A stretch of 64,000 nucleotides of DNA. Source: Acidobacteriota bacterium (lineage in GTDB: Bacteria; Acidobacteriota; JAAYUB01). The DNA is taken from assembly GCA_018001935.1 (NCBI GenBank), contig JAGNHB010000021.1, positions 1-64,000 of the forward strand, given 5' to 3'. The position numbers and the translations under genes are program-made. Numbering within the stretch: the stretch's first letter is position 1; each line of letters begins with the position of its first letter. Positions 57,148 to 64,000 of this stretch are shown piece by piece. Under the pieces are notes generated by a model that saw only the letters and a list, made by a program, of their open reading frames with translations, ran no database searches and was not told the DNA's origin.

Positions 57148-59157
57148 ATGACCTCGATGCCCCCGAGCAACGATCCCACCCTCGCCGAAGACGACGCCCG
57201 GAACGCCCGGGAGGCCCTCGAGCGCGACCGCCGGCAGTACCTCCAGGGGCCGGTGATCGCCTTCAAGTGGTGCGCGGACACCGCTTACACCCTCGAATAC
57301 GTGTCGCCCAACGTCACCCGCCTGGGGTACACCACCGACGATTTCCAGGAAGGTCGGGTCTCCTACCTGGAAATCATCCACCCGGACGACCGCTGTCGAG
57401 TCCTCGCCGAGGTCGCGGCCTACACCCGGGCCGGCCGGACCTGCTACGAGCAGGAGTACCGGATCTTCACCGCGGGCCGGGAGGAGCGCCGGGTCCGGGA
57501 CTTCACCGTCGTGCACCGCAACGCCGGGGGGGACGCCGTTCACTACGACGGCTACGTCATCGACGTCACCGACCTCCGGCGGGCCGAGGAGACCCTCCGG
57601 TTGACCCAGTTCTGCCTGGATCACGCCGCGGACGCCGTCTTCTGGGCCGACGAGGGGGGGGGCATCGTGTACGCGAACCAGTCCGCCTGCGACCTCCTGG
57701 GGTACACCCGGGAGCAGTTGCGTGAACGGGTCGTGGCGGACCTCGACCCCAGCCGCCCCCACGAGGCCTGGCCGATGCGGTGGAAGATGATCCGGGAGGC
57801 CCGGGTCTTCAGCTGGTCCGGTTACCTTCACACCCGGGCCGGGGACACCCTCCCCGTGGAGATCACGCTCAATTTCATGGACTTTGAGGGGCAGCCCCGG
57901 ATCTGCGCCTTCGTCCGGGACATCCGGGAGCGGGAGCGGGCCGCCGAGGAGCGGTGCCGGCTGGAGGCCCAGCTCCGCCAGGCCCAGAAACTGGAGAGCC
58001 TGGGGGTTCTGTCGGGCGGCATCGCCCACGACTTCAACAACATCCTCTCCGCCATCCTGGGGCACGCCGACCTGGCGAGGGAGGAACTCCCCGACGGCTC
58101 CCCCGTCCGCGAAAACCTGGAGGAGATTGCGAAGGCGGCCCGCCGCGCGGCCGACCTGTGTCGCCAGCTCCTGGCCTACAGCGGGCGGGGTCGCCTGGAG
58201 ATCCGTCCCCTCGACCTGGGTGCGCTCGTGGCCGAGATGGAGCACATGCTCCGCGTGTCGGTCTCCAAGAAGACGTCCCTCCAGCTGCGGCGGGGGGACA
58301 AGCTCCCGGCGGTGGAGGCGGACGCGGCCCAGATCCGCCAGGTGGTCATGAACCTCGTGATCAACGGGTCCGAGGCCATCGGGACCGACAGCGGGCTGGT
58401 CACCGTGAGCACCTCCGCCGCTGCCGGGGGTGAGGCGCTCCCGGCCGGCGGGTGGCTGCCCGGACCGGTCGGGGAGGGCCCCGGCGTCCTCCTCGAGGTG
58501 GCGGACACCGGGTCGGGCATGGACCGGGAAACCCTCGGGCGGATCTTCGACCCCTTCTTCACCACCAAGTTTACCGGGCGCGGTCTGGGCCTCTCCACGG
58601 TCCTGGGGATCGTGCGGGGCCACGGGGGGGGCGTCCGGGTGGACAGTGAACCGGGGAGAGGGACCGTTTTCCACGTTTACTTCCCGGCGTCCTCCCGGCA
58701 GCCGGAAGCGGACCCGGTCGAGCCGGGACCGATGCTCCCGGGGTCGAACCGGGGGACGATCCTCCTGGTGGACGACGAACCCTCGGTGCGGGACATGGCC
58801 CGACGGATGCTCGAACGTCTCGGCCTGACGGTGCTGACCGCGCGGGACGGGCGGGAAGCCCTCGAGACCTTCCGAAGGCACGCGGCACAGATCGACGGGG
58901 TGTTGCTCGACCTGACCATGCCCGAGATGGACGGGGCCGAGGTCTTCCGGGAACTCCGCACGCTTCGCCCGGGGTTGAAGATCATCCTGACCAGCGGGTA
59001 CGGGGACGACGAGTTCAGCCGCCGGTTCTCCGGGTCCGAGGCGGTCGGCTTCCTGGAAAAGCCGTACACGTTCCGGGCCTTGTCGGAGAGGATCCTGGGC
59101 GTCCTGGCCATTGAACCGCGGAGGGACGCCGATGCCGGCGAATGCTCCGGAAAGTGA
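57148..59157 (+). CDS. Cytosolic PAS-PAS hybrid histidine kinase with receiver domain, 669 aa
   Basis: No transmembrane segment is visible. A first PAS/PAC unit (about 30-145, with YVSPNVTRLGYTTDDF and a closing RDFTVVHRNAGGDAVHYDGY) and a second (about 150-275, DAVFWADEGGGIVYANQSAC) are followed by HisKA with H294 in GGIAHDFNNILSAIL. The HATPase has an N-box (QVVMNLVINGSEAI), G1 (EVADTGSGMD) and GLGLSTVLGIV. A C-terminal receiver (about 535-655) has phospho-acceptor D588 in VLLDLTMPEMDG and switch Lys in FLEKPYTF. It is likely a phosphorelay kinase sensing an intracellular cue; no output regulator is adjacent. AGGAG precedes the ATG. Confidence 0.95.
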   Translation: MTSMPPSNDPTLAEDDARNAREALERDRRQYLQGPVIAFKWCADTAYTLEYVSPNVTRLGYTTDDFQEGRVSYLEIIHPDDRCRVLAEVAAYTRAGRTCYEQEYRIFTAGREERRVRDFTVVHRNAGGDAVHYDGYVIDVTDLRRAEETLRLTQFCLDHAADAVFWADEGGGIVYANQSACDLLGYTREQLRERVVADLDPSRPHEAWPMRWKMIREARVFSWSGYLHTRAGDTLPVEITLNFMDFEGQPRICAFVRDIRERERAAEERCRLEAQLRQAQKLESLGVLSGGIAHDFNNILSAILGHADLAREELPDGSPVRENLEEIAKAARRAADLCRQLLAYSGRGRLEIRPLDLGALVAEMEHMLRVSVSKKTSLQLRRGDKLPAVEADAAQIRQVVMNLVINGSEAIGTDSGLVTVSTSAAAGGEALPAGGWLPGPVGEGPGVLLEVADTGSGMDRETLGRIFDPFFTTKFTGRGLGLSTVLGIVRGHGGGVRVDSEPGRGTVFHVYFPASSRQPEADPVEPGPMLPGSNRGTILLVDDEPSVRDMARRMLERLGLTVLTARDGREALETFRRHAAQIDGVLLDLTMPEMDGAEVFRELRTLRPGLKIILTSGYGDDEFSRRFSGSEAVGFLEKPYTFRALSERILGVLAIEPRRDADAGECSGK

Positions 59158-59185
59158 ACCACGAACCACACGAACCACACGAACG
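59156..59185 (+). repeat. Short tandem repeat (ACCACACGA)
   Basis: About three units (AACCACGA, ACCACACGA, ACCACACGA) begin at the kinase stop codon; the same unit occurs at 22546-22561. Confidence 0.7.
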
Positions 59186-59352
59186 ACGTCCGCAATGCAA
59201 GTGTTGCGCGCAACCTGGCAACGAGTGATGTGACCGGATTTCCTTCGTGGATCTTGCGGGCTTGCAGTACAGGGTTGCGGCCGGAAGCCCCGCGACGGGA
59301 GCCGGTGTGGACGTCTTGAAACAGCACGAGGCAGTGCGAACCCGGCGCAACG

Positions 59353-59386
59353 AAAAAAAAAGGGGGCGGGAGATCGGCTCCCGCCC
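59353..59386 (-). terminator. Intrinsic terminator after the M12B-like protease
   Basis: On the minus strand a 9-bp stem GGGCGGGAG/CTCCCGCCC (59386-59378 with 59372-59364) with loop CCGAT is followed by a run of nine T (59361-59353), about 50 bp past the stop. Confidence 0.92.
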
Positions 59387-59437
59387 TCCTGTTTCAGGGT
59401 TGACGTCCGCGCGGGGGGAAGCGCTTCCCCCCGGGGT

Positions 59438-62400
59438 TCACTTGACGGACACCCCGTCGATGTAGAAGGTCGTGGCGTAGGAGACGTCCTCGCTGGCGTC
59501 GAAGCTGAGGCGGTAGTTCGCCACGGCCGCGGAGGCCGGGATGGAGAGCGTCACCAGCGTCCAGCCGGCATAGGTGTTCTTGTTCTGGTTGCTGTAGGTG
59601 GCGAGGGTCGTCACGTCGGCGCCCGAGGTGTTCTTGATCTTCACCCGCAGGTAGTCGTAGGCCTTGGTCGTCCCCTCGGAGGAGGCGATCTTCAGGTAGA
59701 ACGTGAGGGTCTTGGACGTCCCGTTGAAGCCCGCGATGGGCTGGTAGAAATTGGTGGTGCTGGTGGTGCCCCGGCCCAGTTGCTGAGCCTTGTAGGTCCC
59801 CGCCTGGGGCGTTCCGGTGGTGACGGAGGAGTAGGTGGCGAAGGTCCAGTTGGTGGTCTGGGACTCGAAGCCGCCGTTGAGAACCAGCTCCTGGACGGTG
59901 CCGCACGCCAGGGAGAGGTTGTAGGCGCCGACGCCGTTCGCGCTGGTGCCGGCGTAGTAGGACGTCGCCTCGATGGTGTGGGTCCCGGTGGACGTCAGGG
60001 TGAAGACGATCTTGGAGTCCGTGCCGCCGTTGCCGTCGTCGTTCTGCGCCAGGGTCGTCCCCGTCGGGCTCTTCAGGACGAGCCAGGTGTCCAGCGTGGA
60101 GCCGTTCTTGGTCATGACGATGGTGACCTGCTGCCCGGAGGTCCCGGCAAAGGTGTAGGAATCGGCGTAGCTGGTGGTCCGCACCGTGGAGTAGGCGTCG
60201 CCCGACGCCAGGGTGCCGGACTTGGTCTCCCCGCAGGCGATGGTGTTGCCGGTGGTGCCGGTGGTGGCATTGGCCTCGTTGGAGTAGGCCGAATCGCCCG
60301 CCGCGTTGGTGGCGCGGATGCGGTAGTAGTACGTGGTGGACGCCGCCAGGCCGGTGTTCGCGTAGGAGGTGGCGCCCGCCGCCGGGGTGGCGACCTGGGA
60401 CCAGGCGCCGCCGGAGCCGGTCTTCCGCTCGAGCTTGAAGCCGGTCTCGTTCGAGGCGTTGTCCGTCCAGGCCAGGTTGATCTGGGAGGAGGACGCCGCG
60501 GTGGCGGTGAGGCCGGACGGGGCGGCCGGCGGGGTCGGCGTCGTGGACGTGGTGGCGTTGGCCTCGTTGGAGTAGGCGGAGTCCCCGGACGCGTTGGTGG
60601 CCCGGATGCGGTAGTAGTACGTGGTGGAGGCCGCCAGGCCGGTGTTGGCGTAACTGGTGACGCCCGCGCCCGGCGTGGCGACCTGGGACCAGGCGCCGCC
60701 GGAGCCGGTTTTCCGTTCCAGTTTGAACCCCGTTTCATTGGTGCTGTTGTCGGACCAGGTCAGGTTGATCTGGGACGTGGAGGCGGCGCTGGCCGAGAGG
60801 CCGGAGGGGGCCGCGGGCACCGTCGCCCCGGTGATGGAGAAGTTGACGGGCGAGAGGGAGAAGTAGACGTTGTCGGTGGGGGAGACCCCGATCCGGCAGG
60901 TGGTGCTCGGTGTGCTGGGGACCGTGATCGTCTCGCTGCCGTCGTTGGCCGTGCTGGCCACGAGGGTGGTCCAGTTCACGCCGCCGTCGGTGGTCAGGGA
61001 GATCTTCACGTTGGCCGAGACGCTGCCGCCCTTGGTCCAGGTGACCGTCTGGGAGGACCCGGCCGGCCAGGAAACCGCCGTGGTGGGGGCCGTGAGGGCG
61101 AAAGCGCCGGCCACGAAGCCCACCGTCATGGTGGCGCTGTTGTAGGCGCCCGCTCCCGCGTGGTTGTCCCGGACGGTGCAGCGGAAGGTCCGCGTGCCGG
61201 CGGCGGTGGGGAGCGTCTCCCAGGGGGTGGACGCACCCGAGAGGAGGTCCTCCAGGCGCGGGAAGGTGCGCGAGGAGAGCGTCGTCAGGGGCCAGGGCCG
61301 GAACTTGCAGTTGGAACCGGTCTGCCAGTCTTCCCAGCAGTAGGTGAGGGTGTCGCCGTTCGCGTCGGTCGCCGACTGGCAGGTGAGCGTGAAGGGGGTG
61401 CTGACCGGGACGTTCGTGTAGTTCGACCCGATGGTGAGGGTGGGGATGGTGTTCCCCGGGGTGGTGCTGACGGCGCAGCTGGTGCCCGCGAGGTAGTTGG
61501 TGATCTCGTTCAGGCTGACGGTGTGGAAGTAGTCGTAGCTGTGCGCGGCCAGGTCGTCCGTGCCGCAGATGCCGGCGTAGGCCATGATGGTGATGCCGCT
61601 GCCCCGCTCGTAGGCGGTGGAGGAATTGCCGTTCCCGGAGCAGCTCCCCTGGGTGGAGATGAAGGTGTGGTTGGCGCCGAACTCGTGCCCCATCTCGTGG
61701 GCGACGTAATCGATGTCGTACCCGTCCCCGTAGGGGGTGGAGGACCCGGTCTCCCCCTGGGCCTTCCGGGAGGCGTTGCACACGACGCCCAGGCCCGCCA
61801 GGCCGCCGCCGCCCGTGCTGAACACGTGCCCGATGTCGTAATTGGCGCTCCCGATCTTCGAGTCGCAGGTCGACTGGTTCTGGGAGAGGAGGGAACTGGC
61901 GTTGTCGTTGGTGTAGGGGTCGGTGGACGCATTCGTGAAGATGAGGGAGGTCTCGTTCGCCACCAGGTTCATGTGGATCGCCAGTTCGCGCTCGTAAACC
62001 CCGTTGACCCGGTTCAGAGTGGTGGTCATCGCCGCCAGGGTGTTGGCCACTGTGACGGAGACGCCGTTGTGGTTGCAGACGGCGGTGGCGTACTCACCGG
62101 TGCAGGCCAGGGCCAGGCGGTAGGTCCGGAGGGTCGTGCCGTTGGAATAGGCGTAAAGCCCCGGGGTCATGTTGACGGCCGGGCGGTGCTGGCCGGCCGT
62201 CTCCTCGTCCAGCAGGCACTTGAACGGGGCCGCACGGCGCAGGCCTCGTTTTTCGTAAGTGATGTAACGGATCCGTTCCCCGGCCCGGAAGGGGTCGATG
62301 TAGACCGTGCCCTGGCTCGAAATCACCTGCGCGTGGAAACCGAGCGGGGTGAAATCGCAGCGCAGGGTGGCCGTCGGATCGTCGATGCCCTGCCCCCGGA

Positions 62401-62872
62401 AGGTGCGGATGTCGGGGAACTGGGCCTGGAGTTCGGGCTCCATGACGGGGGATTCCTCGACGGTGAACCGCGAGACCACCCCGTTGGGCATCGGCAGGGT
62501 CAGCTCGCTCTTCGGCGATGCCGCTCCCCGCCCCGTGCGAAGATCCCCCAGGACGGAGAAGAGGATGGACCGGACCCCGTACTCGTTGACCATCGCAACC
62601 CGAAAGAAGTCGCGCTTGACGTCGAAATCGGCGGGTTCCCGAAGCAGGCGGGAATCCCTCGCCTCGTTCTCGGCAAAGGTCCACAGGTTGTCGCCGTCCG
62701 GCGTCCCCGCGAAAGACTGGGGCGCTTCCTCGCCGGCGAAGGCCTCGTTCTGCGGCTGCACGTTCTGTTGGGGCAGGTAGCCGTTCTCGGGGCGGGGGGC
62801 GGCAGGGACGAACAGGATGAGGCAGAGCAGGGCACTCGTCGCCAGGGTGGTGCGCAGGGCGGGTTGGTTCAC
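59438..62872 (-). CDS. Secreted reprolysin-like (M12B) metalloprotease with FN3 and PPC domains, 1144 aa
   Basis: A signal peptide (about 1-26) is followed by a propeptide (to about 240). The zinc-protease domain (about 240-470) has HEMGHEFGANH, with ligands H392, H396 and H402 and catalytic E393, and the Met-turn ITIMAYAGIC. An Ig-like/PKD-like region (about 475-690) precedes two nearly identical fibronectin III domains (about 700-880: INLTWSDNSTNETGFKLERK, INLAWTDNASNETGFKLERK). A pre-peptidase C-terminal (PPC) domain (about 890-990) and a jelly-roll C-terminal module ending YIDGVSVK complete it. It is an extracellular endopeptidase, probably self-processed. The start is 62872 with GGAGGAG upstream. 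Confidence 0.93.
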   Translation of the reverse strand: MNQPALRTTLATSALLCLILFVPAAPRPENGYLPQQNVQPQNEAFAGEEAPQSFAGTPDGDNLWTFAENEARDSRLLREPADFDVKRDFFRVAMVNEYGVRSILFSVLGDLRTGRGAASPKSELTLPMPNGVVSRFTVEESPVMEPELQAQFPDIRTFRGQGIDDPTATLRCDFTPLGFHAQVISSQGTVYIDPFRAGERIRYITYEKRGLRRAAPFKCLLDEETAGQHRPAVNMTPGLYAYSNGTTLRTYRLALACTGEYATAVCNHNGVSVTVANTLAAMTTTLNRVNGVYERELAIHMNLVANETSLIFTNASTDPYTNDNASSLLSQNQSTCDSKIGSANYDIGHVFSTGGGGLAGLGVVCNASRKAQGETGSSTPYGDGYDIDYVAHEMGHEFGANHTFISTQGSCSGNGNSSTAYERGSGITIMAYAGICGTDDLAAHSYDYFHTVSLNEITNYLAGTSCAVSTTPGNTIPTLTIGSNYTNVPVSTPFTLTCQSATDANGDTLTYCWEDWQTGSNCKFRPWPLTTLSSRTFPRLEDLLSGASTPWETLPTAAGTRTFRCTVRDNHAGAGAYNSATMTVGFVAGAFALTAPTTAVSWPAGSSQTVTWTKGGSVSANVKISLTTDGGVNWTTLVASTANDGSETITVPSTPSTTCRIGVSPTDNVYFSLSPVNFSITGATVPAAPSGLSASAASTSQINLTWSDNSTNETGFKLERKTGSGGAWSQVATPGAGVTSYANTGLAASTTYYYRIRATNASGDSAYSNEANATTSTTPTPPAAPSGLTATAASSSQINLAWTDNASNETGFKLERKTGSGGAWSQVATPAAGATSYANTGLAASTTYYYRIRATNAAGDSAYSNEANATTGTTGNTIACGETKSGTLASGDAYSTVRTTSYADSYTFAGTSGQQVTIVMTKNGSTLDTWLVLKSPTGTTLAQNDDGNGGTDSKIVFTLTSTGTHTIEATSYYAGTSANGVGAYNLSLACGTVQELVLNGGFESQTTNWTFATYSSVTTGTPQAGTYKAQQLGRGTTSTTNFYQPIAGFNGTSKTLTFYLKIASSEGTTKAYDYLRVKIKNTSGADVTTLATYSNQNKNTYAGWTLVTLSIPASAAVANYRLSFDASEDVSYATTFYIDGVSVK

Positions 62873-63305
62873 GACTCCTCCTTCCGCGATGGGTTTATCG
62901 CCGGGGATTCCGGCGTTCGCGTTCCGTGTCGGATTCCCGGGGATACTCCCGGGGGTGTTTTCGTCGGGTGGTTATGAAAAGACGCGGTGATTCACTGACT
63001 TCAGTCTATCGCGGGAAAAGAGCAATCCGAACTGCGAAAAATCTGCGATTTGGTGAGAAAAGCGACTTGGAATGGATTTTATCCTGCCTTCACCCGCCAG
63101 GCAAGCTATTTTTTCATTTCCGTGAACTTTCCCCGACGCGGGCCGTTTTCGAAAGCCGTGACCCGGGACACCGTGCGTCCCCTGCCGGGCAACGTGACAA
63201 AAGAGGTGGACGGCGAAGCGATAAACCGTTATGATTCCTCTGCCATTCGCGGGATTTGAATGAAAGGGCGCTGCCGCCGCAACTCTTCCCGGGAGCCGAA
63301 CACCC
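62873..63305. other. Divergent intergenic stretch with nothing firm
   Basis: This 433-bp region, AT-richer than average in its middle (63000-63120), separates the protease and PAP2 genes and must hold both promoters. I could not fix -35/-10 pairs with good spacing, and no RNA or repeat family member was recognised. Confidence 0.5.
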
Positions 63306-64000
63306 ATGATGGAGACACTGCCGAAACAGACGGTTCGATGGTTCATCGCCCTCGTCCCGCTCTACCTGCTTTTCTTCCTGTTCCTGGACCAGCCCGTCGA
63401 CCGGTGGGCCCGTGCCGCGTTTTCCGACACCGGGGTGAAATCGTTCGGGTCCTTTCTTTCCCTCCTGGCAAGCGGTCCCTACGTCACCCTCGCCCTCACG
63501 CTGGGCTTCGTGGCCGGAATCGCCGGTGTCATCGCCAACCAGGGGAAAGGACGCCCCTGGACGGCCGCCGTTTTCTATGTGTGCGTCAGCTGCGCCATCG
63601 GCATCGTCATCGGGGAAGGGTTGAAATACCTTCTGGCACGGGCCCGGCCGGTTGAGCTTTTCGACCACGGGACCTACGGCTTTTTCTTTTTTTCCGACGA
63701 ATACAACCTGAACTCGACGCCCTCGGGCCACACGATCCGGATCTTCTCCCTGATGACCGCCCTGTCGGTGCTCTTCCCGCGGGGCCGCCTCCTGTTCCTC
63801 GGTCTGGCCGCCCTCGTCGGTGCGAGCCGCGTCGTCGTGACGGCCCACTACCCGAGCGACGTCCTGTTCGGGGCGTTCATCGGGGTGTTCGCCGCCCTGT
63901 GGGCCTGCCGGCTGAAGGGCGGGGCGGGGGAAGGCGTTGAAGGCTGTCAGGCTGAAGGTCAGGAGATGTTCCCGTCGGGGTCGGCATCGGAATCGCAATC
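63306..64000 (+). CDS. PAP2-family phosphatase, cut by the window end
   Basis: An integral membrane phosphatase of the PAP2/undecaprenyl-pyrophosphatase type. Five or six hydrophobic segments are visible. The three catalytic motifs are intact: KYLLARARP (about 118-126), PSGHT (about 154-158) and SRVVVTAHYPSDV (about 189-201). Likely substrates are lipid phosphates or undecaprenyl pyrophosphate. It starts at ATG 63306 (or 63309) with GGGAG upstream. The frame stays open to base 64000; its last 25 codons run through TGAAGGCTG heptamers and into a hexamer array, so the native end is unclear and the tail looks repeat-derived. Confidence 0.88.
   Translation, partial: MMETLPKQTVRWFIALVPLYLLFFLFLDQPVDRWARAAFSDTGVKSFGSFLSLLASGPYVTLALTLGFVAGIAGVIANQGKGRPWTAAVFYVCVSCAIGIVIGEGLKYLLARARPVELFDHGTYGFFFFSDEYNLNSTPSGHTIRIFSLMTALSVLFPRGRLLFLGLAALVGASRVVVTAHYPSDVLFGAFIGVFAALWACRLKGGAGEGVEGCQAEGQEMFPSGSASESQ
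63935..64000 (+). repeat. Composite heptamer plus hexamer array at the window edge
   Basis: Degenerate GAAGGCTGTCAGGCTGAAGG (63949-63968 region) is followed by GTTCCCGTCGG and the first hexamers (GGCATC, GGAATC, GCAATC) up to the window edge, the same order as 21499-21676. Confidence 0.75.

Noticed and set aside
1..64000. tRNA, rRNA, integrase or transposase genes
   Set aside because: I looked for tRNA T-loop patterns and transposase/integrase motifs and found none convincing; a covariance scan would be needed to exclude tRNAs fully.

Overview
The window looks like a high-GC chromosome from a Gram-negative bacterium. Supporting features are a TonB-dependent outer-membrane receptor, a FadL-like outer-membrane protein, signal peptidase I and many secreted proteins with Sec signals. 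A SMUG1-type uracil glycosylase, a two-gene class I fumarase, DUF4136 and DUF6263-like proteins, large RCC1/Ig/VCBS secreted proteins and lone dockerin modules would fit Acidobacteriota or a neighbouring phylum. That placement is inference. I saw no rRNA, tRNA, CRISPR array, transposase or prophage.

Layout. 1-3100 is an accessory island: a small AT-richer gene, a short orphan Rhs gene with an LHH-type nuclease tip, and a putative immunity gene. 3480-17100 is mostly housekeeping and physiology: a methyltransferase with signal peptidase I, divergent fumarase subunits, a lipoprotein, a very large GlnD/GlnE-like nucleotidyltransferase, an OPT peptide transporter with an extra inserted domain, a DUF4136 protein and a LytS/LytTR two-component pair. 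17280-27300 holds a DPP7-like S46 peptidase, a methyltransferase bracketed by hexanucleotide arrays, two repeat-filled gene-poor stretches, a minus-strand operon (Cys/Gly-tailed membrane protein, nucleotidyltransferase, radical SAM/SPASM protein) and an M35-type metalloprotease. 27500-45400 holds a DUF1573-pullulanase fusion, two dockerin-bearing secreted proteins, a TPR protein, a broken toxin-antitoxin remnant, a cobalamin-riboswitch-controlled BtuB, an FGE-fold protein and a FadL-like protein. 45450-64000 holds a 2457-residue mosaic secreted protein, QueA/YihY, a YHS-CoaE-SMUG1 operon, a hybrid histidine kinase, an M12B-like metalloprotease and a PAP2 phosphatase cut by the window edge.

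How the genes fit together. Secreted or periplasmic peptidases (S46, M35, M12B-like) and the OPT oligopeptide transporter suggest a peptide-using heterotroph. The pullulanase adds alpha-glucan use, and the cobalamin receptor under a B12 riboswitch implies B12 uptake. Sixteen intergenic sites fit a sigma70-like promoter (TTGnnn, 17-18 bp, TAnnnT-like), and three clear intrinsic terminators were found.

The most unusual content is structural. At least four families of dispersed palindromic repeats occur in the window, and one of them is captured in frame twice inside the Rhs core. Composite heptamer-plus-hexamer arrays follow two different genes. There are several unusual fusions or insertions: DUF1573 with GH13, an internal domain in the OPT transporter, and an antitoxin joined to a PIN C-terminus. 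All family names come from reading motifs by eye; no database search was run.
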